Source: Bacteroidales bacterium (lineage in GTDB: Bacteria; Bacteroidota; Bacteroidia; Bacteroidales; 4484-276). From it: 9,334 nt of DNA. The DNA lies in the NCBI GenBank assembly GCA_018400545.1, contig JAGYLT010000077.1, forward strand, positions 1 through 9,334, given 5' to 3'. The translations under genes and the position numbers were made by a program. Below are positions 1 to 5,239 of the stretch, one piece after another (position 1 is the stretch's first letter; each line of letters begins with the position of its first letter). The notes under the pieces were generated by a model. It searched no databases, was not told the DNA's origin, and saw only the letters and a list, made by a program, of their open reading frames with translations.

Positions 1-189
1 AGCGGAAAGCCCGTCAGTCCGCCAACACATATATTAAATAACAGCAAGGAAACTACTCATGTTGAAAATCGTATTTGTGAGTTTTCATGTGGAGACCAAA
101 TAACAGCAAGCAGGGAAGCAGATTCGTTTGAAAAATATTCAAACAACATATTTAAAGGACTAAAATATCTACATACCTTTATTATTTAA
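1..189 (+). CDS. Possible 3' end of an unidentified gene (62 codons, left edge)
   Basis: The first forward frame is open from the window edge to a TAA at 187-189, while the other two forward frames stop within about 40 bases. The 62 residues are mixed and mostly hydrophilic, with two cysteines three residues apart (CEFSC) and an aromatic-rich end (KYLHTFII). I recognise no family. A 13-base direct repeat inside it (36-48 and 98-110) falls in two different frames, which argues for non-coding DNA. An open stretch of this length is uncommon by chance in AT-rich DNA but not rare. Treat it as a possible gene tail only. Confidence 0.2.
   Translation, partial: SGKPVSPPTHILNNSKETTHVENRICEFSCGDQITASREADSFEKYSNNIFKGLKYLHTFII
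36..110 (+). repeat. 13-base direct repeat AAATAACAGCAAG
   Basis: Identical copies lie at 36-48 and 98-110, 62 bases apart. Between them GAAAA (64-68) and TTTTC (82-86) can pair, extended by CAT/ATG. Only two copies are present, so this is not a CRISPR array. Meaning unknown. Confidence 0.5.
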
Positions 190-292
190 AATTAAAATAA
201 ATTGGTGCGATTTATCGGATAATACTTGATTTCGGGGTGCCGATTATTGTAATTTTAGAATTCGTTAATCATCAAAAAACAAGGAGGTAAAT
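190..292 (+). promoter_or_regulatory. Leader and possible promoter of the zinc-ribbon gene
   Basis: This AT-rich stretch contains a weak Bacteroidetes-like promoter: TTG at 226-228 and TAATTTTA at 250-257, one base off TAnnTTTG, with a 21-base spacer that is slightly long. A start of transcription near 264 would give a leader of about 29 nt. Another near-match (TACCTTTA, 174-181) lies upstream. Neither is a full consensus, so the promoter assignment is tentative. Confidence 0.25.
282..287 (+). promoter_or_regulatory. Strong Shine-Dalgarno site (AGGAGG)
   Basis: AAGGAGGT (281-288) precedes the ATG at 293 with five bases between the AGGAGG core and the start codon. It fixes that start. Bacteroidetes genes usually lack such a site: hypE, the TPR frames, the DUF3078 gene and pepD here have AT-rich leaders instead. 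Confidence 0.8.
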
Positions 293-697
293 ATGTCAAG
301 AATCGCACTCAATGTCAAGTGTCCCCATTGCGACAAATCACTCATGGACAGCATGCATCAGATAAACGGTGTGCCTGCTGTAAAATTAAATATCGAAACC
401 GACAGGGATCGGGGAGTGTTATGGCTTTGTGCGGTTTACAGCTGCATGTCGCACGAAAAAAATATTGAAATCATGGAGGATGAAAAGGTTAAGTTTTACT
501 GCCCGCACTGCAATAAATCGCTGATGCGCGATATACTTTGCAAGATGTGTGATTCGCCCATGGTGGGGTTTAACATCAAGGCGGGTGGCAAAGTGAATAT
601 CTGCTCGCGAAACGGTTGTGAAAACCATTACGTGGTATTTGAGGACCTGGACAAAGAAATCAGCAGGTTTTACCAGGAATATGGTGTAAGCGGATAG
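293..697 (+). CDS. Small double zinc-ribbon protein of unknown function
   Basis: This 134-residue protein has ten cysteines arranged as paired knuckles: CPHC at 10-13, Cx4C at 46-51, CPHC at 70-73, CxxC at 83-86 and Cx4C (CSRNGC) at 104-109. The two halves share the pattern CPHCxKSLM, at 10-18 and 70-78, so the gene looks like an internal duplication of one zinc-ribbon module, with an extra CxxC in the second half. There is no signal peptide or membrane segment, so it is probably cytoplasmic and binds zinc, or less likely an Fe-S cluster. I have a general memory of similar small conserved CPHC proteins in anaerobic bacteria but cannot name the function. It converges on hypE with a 13-base gap. 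It is not HypA, whose length and metal motifs differ. The start is fixed by the strong ribosome-binding site. Confidence 0.85.
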   Translation: MSRIALNVKCPHCDKSLMDSMHQINGVPAVKLNIETDRDRGVLWLCAVYSCMSHEKNIEIMEDEKVKFYCPHCNKSLMRDILCKMCDSPMVGFNIKAGGKVNICSRNGCENHYVVFEDLDKEISRFYQEYGVSG

Positions 698-710
698 ACT
701 TCGCCAGGCC

Positions 711-1730
711 TTAGCAAATACGTGGAAGCATTTCTCCGGCAAGCATGTCAAGAATTCGTCGGCCACCAATTGCGGTATTCAGCAAAACTTTTTTTGGATG
801 GTCGTCAACAATTTCACCGATGATGGAAGCCTGTTTGCCGAGGGGATGCTTTTTTAATGCTTCCACCACATCATCGGCCACGGAGCCCTCAACTACCATC
901 ACCATCTTTCCTTCGTTGGCCAGATAGAGCGGGTCAAACCCGAATACTTCGCAGGCTCCGTTCACGACCTCATTAACCGGGATTTTTTCTTCATCCACTA
1001 TAATTCCCAGGTTTTTATTTTCGGCCAGTTCAACCAGTACTGTGGCAATACCTCCCCGGGTCGCATCGCGCATAAATCTGATATGGTCGGGCTGGCAGTT
1101 GATTTTGCTGATTAATCCATTGAGCGATGCGCAATCCGATTGCACTTCGGACTGGAAATTCAACGATTCCCTTGCAGCAAGAATTGCAATCCCGTGATCG
1201 CCAATACTGCCGTTGATGATGATTTTGTCGCCGGGCCTGATGCCATCACCAAAGCTGATGTGCCGTTTGGCTTTTTCAAGCAAACCGATCCCCGAGGTGT
1301 TGATGAATATTTTATCGCATTTACCCCGGTTCACAACTTTGGTGTCGCCGGTAACAATTTTCACATTAGCTTTTAGTGCTTCCTCAGCCATGGCCTTCAC
1401 CACTTTTTCAAGATCGTCGAGATGAAGCCCTTCTTCGATGATAAACCCGCAACTCAGGTATTTTGGCGTTGCACCTGAAACTGCCAGATCATTAACGGTT
1501 CCGCAAACAGCAAGTTTACCAATGTTTCCACCCGGGAAAAAAATGGGATCAACCACATAAGAATCGGTAGTGAATGCCAGTTCTCCCTCAGGGGAATGAA
1601 TAACTGCCGAATCGGTTTGTGCATCCAGCAGTGTGTTACTGAAATACTTCACAAACAGCTTGGAAATCAATTCATGCGATAGTTTTCCGCCACTTCCATG
1701 GCTGAGCAGTATCCGGTTTTTATCAGTCAT
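711..1730 (-). CDS. hypE: Hydrogenase maturation protein HypE (carbamoyl dehydratase)
   Basis: HypE receives a carbamoyl group from HypF on its C-terminal cysteine and dehydrates it with ATP to a thiocyanate, which supplies the CN ligands of the [NiFe]-hydrogenase active site in the cytoplasm. The 339-residue length matches the family. Visible hallmarks are the N-terminal HGSGGK at 11-16; TTDSYVVDP at 54-62, followed by NDLAVSGA at 80-87 (AIR-synthase N domain); VTGDTKV at 126-132; MRDATRGG at 220-227 (AIR-synthase C domain); NEGKMVMVV at 272-280; and the diagnostic terminal PRIC with the acceptor Cys339. The start has an AT-rich leader without Shine-Dalgarno. Its stop is 13 bases from that of the zinc-ribbon gene. 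It lies 39 bases behind the upstream TPR frame with no visible promoter between, so it may be co-transcribed with it. No other hyp or hydrogenase gene lies in the window. Confidence 0.97.
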   Translation of the reverse strand: MTDKNRILLSHGSGGKLSHELISKLFVKYFSNTLLDAQTDSAVIHSPEGELAFTTDSYVVDPIFFPGGNIGKLAVCGTVNDLAVSGATPKYLSCGFIIEEGLHLDDLEKVVKAMAEEALKANVKIVTGDTKVVNRGKCDKIFINTSGIGLLEKAKRHISFGDGIRPGDKIIINGSIGDHGIAILAARESLNFQSEVQSDCASLNGLISKINCQPDHIRFMRDATRGGIATVLVELAENKNLGIIVDEEKIPVNEVVNGACEVFGFDPLYLANEGKMVMVVEGSVADDVVEALKKHPLGKQASIIGEIVDDHPKKVLLNTAIGGRRILDMLAGEMLPRIC

Positions 1731-1769
1731 ATTAAAAAATATCCGGTTAATTATTAGATTGAGAACAGG

Positions 1770-2708
1770 TTAATTTTTGCAATGGGTGTGTACATATTCC
1801 AGTGCGTCCAAATCTTTCAGTCCAAGATCCAGTGCTTTTTGCCAGTCGGTGCAGGCGCCGTTTTTATCACCCGATTGAAATTTTGATACGCCGCGGTTGA
1901 AATATGTTTTGGTTATTTGCCCAACAGCAGATTGATTTTGTCCTGCAGCATCAATGGCTTTCGTGAAATCGGCAATGGCTCCCGTGAAATCTCCGGTTTG
2001 GTGTTTTGCGGTGCCGCGATAGCTATAATATGAAAATCGTTTTTCATCCTGCCCGGGGGGTACTATTTGTTCCAGGTATTCCAGTGCTTTTTCAAAATTG
2101 CCATCATCTGCAAGTTTCCTCGCGGCTTCGAGGGAGATTGTGCCGGCATCGGGTTCTTTTTCATCCGCAGGTTCAAAATCTTCACAATGAATCACCAGCA
2201 AAGATTCGCCATCGATGTTTCCCAGTTCCTTTGCATGATACCAGTCTGCACAAGCATTTTCGGGATATCCAATCGCATTCCAGGCCTTTCCACGCATTAC
2301 GAACACATCCGTCCACATGTCGAAATCCGGCGCATAGGATTCCGGTTCAAGCGTTGCTGCCTGGTCAAATTCATCAATCGAACGCACATAATCTCCAAGC
2401 TGATATCTGCACATGGCAATATAATATGGTAGTCTGAAATCTTTGGTCAGGTAGTTGAATTGCCACGACTTTTCAAACCGGTGGAGGGCTTTCAGATATT
2501 TTTTCTGATTGTATTTTTTCAGCGCCCGATCGAAATACTTCTCTGATTTTTCGATGTTGATGGGGCGCATCATGCCGCCGGACCGGCGGTCGCAGTTTTT
2601 CTTAATTTTTTCATAGGCTTCGCCAATGCCATTTTGCAGGGCAAAGTTCCAGTCCTCGCAGGCTTTAGGGTATTTATTGCATGGCAAAGTAGGCGTTTCC
2701 CCTTTCAT
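1770..2708 (-). CDS. TPR-repeat protein, probably the C-terminal part of a frameshifted gene
   Basis: The 312-residue frame holds TPR helices from about residue 54 onward (for example YLKALHRFEKSW, YVRSIDEFDQAATLEP, FEKALEYLEQI, FTGAIADFTKAID). It also has a distinctive repeated unit, RGxA...ACxDW..A...G...C, complete at 139-175 and 272-310. A third copy is present only from its ACEDW (16-20) to its C39. Its missing first half (YERGNAYFAM) is encoded in another frame just upstream (2709-2680), so the apparent start MKGETPTLPC is probably an artefact of a frameshift. There is no signal peptide, unlike the upstream frame, which fits a severed C-terminal half. As a free-standing gene it would overlap the upstream stop by ATGA. 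An internal start at Met46 or Met47 is possible. TPR proteins mediate protein-protein contacts; the specific role is unknown. hypE follows 39 bases downstream. Confidence 0.75.
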   Translation of the reverse strand: MKGETPTLPCNKYPKACEDWNFALQNGIGEAYEKIKKNCDRRSGGMMRPINIEKSEKYFDRALKKYNQKKYLKALHRFEKSWQFNYLTKDFRLPYYIAMCRYQLGDYVRSIDEFDQAATLEPESYAPDFDMWTDVFVMRGKAWNAIGYPENACADWYHAKELGNIDGESLLVIHCEDFEPADEKEPDAGTISLEAARKLADDGNFEKALEYLEQIVPPGQDEKRFSYYSYRGTAKHQTGDFTGAIADFTKAIDAAGQNQSAVGQITKTYFNRGVSKFQSGDKNGACTDWQKALDLGLKDLDALEYVHTHCKN

Positions 2709-2723
2709 AATGTGCAGCCAGCC
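2676..2723 (-). other. Double-frameshift junction within the TPR gene
   Basis: Reading on the minus strand, the upstream protein is TPR-like up to TDWA. The third frame then gives AHYERGNAYFAM (2715-2680), and the downstream frame continues NKYPKACEDW. Joined, these give RG, 14 residues, then DW, which is exactly the spacing in the two intact copies of the same repeat further on. The second shift is repaired by dropping one base (C on the minus strand, position 2679) between ATG and AAT. The first shift coincides with a tandem 4-base duplication, AGCC AGCC on the plus strand at 2716-2723. Removing one unit joins TDWA to AHYERGNAYFAM. Both are +1-type shifts. Confidence 0.75.
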
Positions 2724-3751
2724 CAGTCAGTTTTGGTTTTGATGCTCATGGGCTCACGGTTGATCACACTGTCGAAATCTTCAAGGGCTTCTCCGGCGGA
2801 ATTCAGTTTCAGCTTGGCTTTGCCTTTCCATAGAAAAATAGGAATCATGGCTGAGTCAGGCGGGTTTACCATCGACGCTTTCACGAAAAGTTGCAGGGCG
2901 CTTCGGTATTCTTCTTCCTCGAACTTTTTCCTGCCCAGCCCAAAAAAGTACTGGTAATAATCCGGATCATTGATGCGCGATGGATCTATCAGTCTAATGT
3001 TTTCCACAAAATCTGTAAAATCATCAAAGTCCAATTCATAGTAAAATGTTTTGAACAGCTTGTCGCGATTGTGTGGCAGCAGGTATTTGATATAGATTTC
3101 CCGTTTGTTAATGGTTTCATAGAGTTTGAAACGGAAAAATTTTTCATCCCTGATTTGTACCGGATAAGCGGCGAAGATTAGGTTTGAATTGCTTTCGGTC
3201 TGCTGATAAATAGCCTGGCGCGCTTTATTTTCGATCTCAAAAAGATAAGATTCTTCACTGAAGTTGTCGATTTCTCCGTGCACCACAAGTTCTGTATTAA
3301 CGGCATATGGCCGGTTAAAGATCACCGAATCCGGTAGAATCCGGCTCCATTTTGACTCTTTAAATACATAGTACGTCAGGGTGTTGTACTGGCCCCATTT
3401 TTCTTCGAGTACCGGAAATTCAAAGGCTCCAGCCTGCGCGTAAATGAGCAGGATAGAATAAATGGTATTGTTGATGGTGATGGCCCTGAGATCGACATGA
3501 TCGAAATTTTCCAGGCCTAATCCGTATTTTCCGGATTTGCGTTTATTGGCAGCATAATTTTTAAATGGGATTTTGTTTTTGGCGTTAATCCATTCTCCGT
3601 TGTTTTGCAGCATCCAGCCTTCGGCCTTATCGATGGTAGCTATCACATTGGTGATGAGCGGTATTTCTTTCCGCGGCCGCTCGGGCGATTGCGCCCATAG
3701 CACAGGAGAGCAAAACAAAAGGATTACCGGCAGAAAGTTTTTGTATCTCAT
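2705..3751 (-). CDS. Exported TPR protein, probably the N-terminal part of a frameshifted gene
   Basis: I place the start at 3751, giving 348 residues. A longer ATG at 3814 exists, but from 3751 the protein begins with a good type I signal peptide (MRYKNFLPVILLFCSPVLWAQ, probable cleavage after AQ), and a TAnnTTTG promoter element lies between the two ATGs. The mature part to about residue 260 is rich in beta-type segments and aromatic residues and belongs to no family I recognise. Two TPRs follow (about 264-335), with FGLGRKKFEEEEYRSALQLF and WKGKAKLKLNSAGEALEDF. The frame then runs into EPMSIKTKTDWA and ends four codons later in GCTL. That abrupt end in the middle of a repeat, plus the continuation in other frames, indicates a truncated product. 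The intact ancestor would have been about 650 residues, periplasmic or cell-surface associated. Function is unknown. Confidence 0.75.
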   Translation of the reverse strand: MRYKNFLPVILLFCSPVLWAQSPERPRKEIPLITNVIATIDKAEGWMLQNNGEWINAKNKIPFKNYAANKRKSGKYGLGLENFDHVDLRAITINNTIYSILLIYAQAGAFEFPVLEEKWGQYNTLTYYVFKESKWSRILPDSVIFNRPYAVNTELVVHGEIDNFSEESYLFEIENKARQAIYQQTESNSNLIFAAYPVQIRDEKFFRFKLYETINKREIYIKYLLPHNRDKLFKTFYYELDFDDFTDFVENIRLIDPSRINDPDYYQYFFGLGRKKFEEEEYRSALQLFVKASMVNPPDSAMIPIFLWKGKAKLKLNSAGEALEDFDSVINREPMSIKTKTDWAGCTL

Positions 3752-3776
3752 CGCATCAATGGCAAGTAGTGATTCA

Positions 3777-3784
3777 CAAAAATA
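3777..3784 (-). promoter_or_regulatory. -7 element of the exported TPR gene (TATTTTTG)
   Basis: Read on the minus strand this is TATTTTTG, matching the Bacteroidetes -7 consensus TAnnTTTG. It lies 25 bases before the start at 3751, giving a short leader. No TTTG is seen at the expected -33 distance, so the evidence is half a promoter plus good placement. Confidence 0.45.
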
Positions 3785-3998
3785 ACATTTTAGTTGCCGA
3801 AGCAGGATTATCAAAGGAATTGTTTGTGGATTTTATTTTTTTGAACCGGATATTCGGGAAGATTGATATGATTTATCGCTCAATTCAGTGGGTGTCAATT
3901 CAAGGGTTTTTCAGGAATGGTCCGAATTGGATCAGAAGGTGAAAAAGTTGAAATAATTATTCAATCCCGGTCAGGCAATAAATTCCGATTTCAATGAT

Positions 3999-4006
3999 TA
4001 TCTTTG
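3999..4006 (+). promoter_or_regulatory. -7 element of the TPR lipoprotein gene (TATCTTTG)
   Basis: TATCTTTG matches the Bacteroidetes -7 consensus and would start a transcript near 4012, about 30 bases before the ATG at 4042. A -33 TTTG is not evident. A near-palindrome (TTGA, A, ATAATTAT, TCAA; 3948-3964) lies upstream and could bind an activator. Confidence 0.5.
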
Positions 4007-4041
4007 ATCGTAAGGATACATTCATTTAATATGATATATCG

Positions 4042-5193
4042 ATGAAGAGGTTTCTCATTCTAATTTTTCTGTTTTACGGATGTTCAGTTTTGTCACCCTT
4101 TCAAAAAAGCAGGATTATTTCTCTGTATCACCTTATCGAAAGCGGAAAATATGAGGATGCCAAAACGGTAACTGAAGAATTGGTGGGAGGGGAGGAGTCA
4201 TCGCAATGGGCCAGCACCTGGTATGCCAGGGGTTACCTTTGCCAAACGGCCTACACAGCAGGGATGCAAACCAGCGATCCAAAATTGTATCAACTCTATC
4301 CCGATCAGCTTTATGTGGCCTGGGAATCTTACGAAAAAGCAAGGGTGATTGATGCCAGGGAGAAAATGGAACGGCAACTGGCCCCCAAATATGTTTTGCT
4401 GGCAAACGATTTTCAGCAGTTGGGGATGAAGCATTTGAATGGTGAGGAATACCGGGAGGCGGTCAGGGCGTTCGAACAGGCCATGCGTATTGAGCAATTG
4501 CCGTTTTTATCGCTAACCCGCGATACCATGCTGATTTACAATACCGCATTAGCTGCTTACCGGGATAAAAACTGGAAAAAGGCCAGGCCGCACCTTGAAA
4601 AGCTTCACCAGTTCAGATACTCCGAAAATGCCACGCATCTGCTTTTCCGAACATATCTTGCCCTTGGTGATACAACGGCTGCCGAAAATGCGCTTTTTGA
4701 AGGTATTAAACGTTTTCGGGATCATGAAAACCTGGTGCTCTTACTCGCTGAATTGCTGTATCAACAATCCAAAACAGCTGAGGCCATTGCGGTGATCGAC
4801 CGTGGAATTGCTGAGAATCCGGTAAATGCTAATTATCACTACAATAAAGGGCTCATCTACCAGATGGAAGGCAGATATCGTGATGCAATTGATGCCTATC
4901 AGGAGGCGGTTAATTTTAATCCGGATGCACTGATGGTTTACAGCAATATTGCAACGTGCTATTATAATATAGGTGTAAGCTATGAGGAAAATACGCTCCG
5001 GCTAACCAACAATCAGGCTGTAAAAAGAGAACGCGCAAAGTCGGAAGCGGCTTTTCAATCGGCGCTGGTATGGCTGGATGATGCCGTTGCAAGAAAGCCG
5101 CAGGATGCATGGGTAATTCAACGGCTCAGCAGGCTGTACAATGAACTTGGTAAACCGGATAAAACACGGGGTTTGCTGATTCATATTGAATAA
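4042..5193 (+). CDS. TPR-repeat lipoprotein
   Basis: The 383-residue protein begins with a short charged and hydrophobic leader ending in FLFYGC. Cys14, preceded by Gly, is a plausible lipidation site, so the mature protein would be membrane-anchored on the periplasmic side or exported to the outer membrane. The rest is helical TPR sequence: an early helical hairpin at about 24-48, a repeat at about 116-152 (LGMKHLNGEEYREAVRAFEQA), others at about 165-225, and the clearest pair at about 230-297 (LLYQQSKTAEAIAVIDRGIAENP then YHYNKGLIYQMEGRYRDAIDAYQEAV). The family role is protein scaffolding; no partner can be named. It is transcribed away from the other TPR gene across a 290-base intergenic region and converges on the DUF3078 gene. 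The start is chosen from the signal sequence and the -7 element 35 bases upstream. Confidence 0.88.
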   Translation: MKRFLILIFLFYGCSVLSPFQKSRIISLYHLIESGKYEDAKTVTEELVGGEESSQWASTWYARGYLCQTAYTAGMQTSDPKLYQLYPDQLYVAWESYEKARVIDAREKMERQLAPKYVLLANDFQQLGMKHLNGEEYREAVRAFEQAMRIEQLPFLSLTRDTMLIYNTALAAYRDKNWKKARPHLEKLHQFRYSENATHLLFRTYLALGDTTAAENALFEGIKRFRDHENLVLLLAELLYQQSKTAEAIAVIDRGIAENPVNANYHYNKGLIYQMEGRYRDAIDAYQEAVNFNPDALMVYSNIATCYYNIGVSYEENTLRLTNNQAVKRERAKSEAAFQSALVWLDDAVARKPQDAWVIQRLSRLYNELGKPDKTRGLLIHIE

Positions 5194-5239
5194 CCGGATA
5201 TCTGTTCAATGAATGAAACCTGGGAAGGGCTATGTTTAA

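Noticed and set aside
36..110. CRISPR array
   Set aside because: Only two 13-base copies exist and no further units or cas genes are seen.
293..697. Identification of the zinc-ribbon gene as hypA
   Set aside because: HypA has a single zinc site and a nickel-binding N-terminal MHE motif; this protein starts MSRIA and has five cysteine pairs in a duplicated layout.
419..769. A 116-codon minus-strand frame overlapping the zinc-ribbon gene and the hypE end
   Set aside because: It is a shadow of two well-supported genes, with Cys-rich coding clearly on the other strand.
2006..2437. Two forward open frames of 121-143 codons
   Set aside because: Both are antisense to the TPR frame 1770-2708 and have no start context or family features.
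2705..2708. ATGA overlap as evidence of a translationally coupled gene pair
   Set aside because: The downstream start lies within a repeat unit whose first half is encoded in a third frame, so the overlap is probably coincidental.
2676..2724. Programmed ribosomal frameshifting at the TPR junction
   Set aside because: Two separate shifts in the same direction within about 40 bases with no slippery heptamer; mutation or sequencing error is simpler.
4031..4045. A four-codon leader ORF (ATG ... TGA) overlapping the lipoprotein start
   Set aside because: Too short to distinguish from chance and no ribosome-binding signal precedes it.
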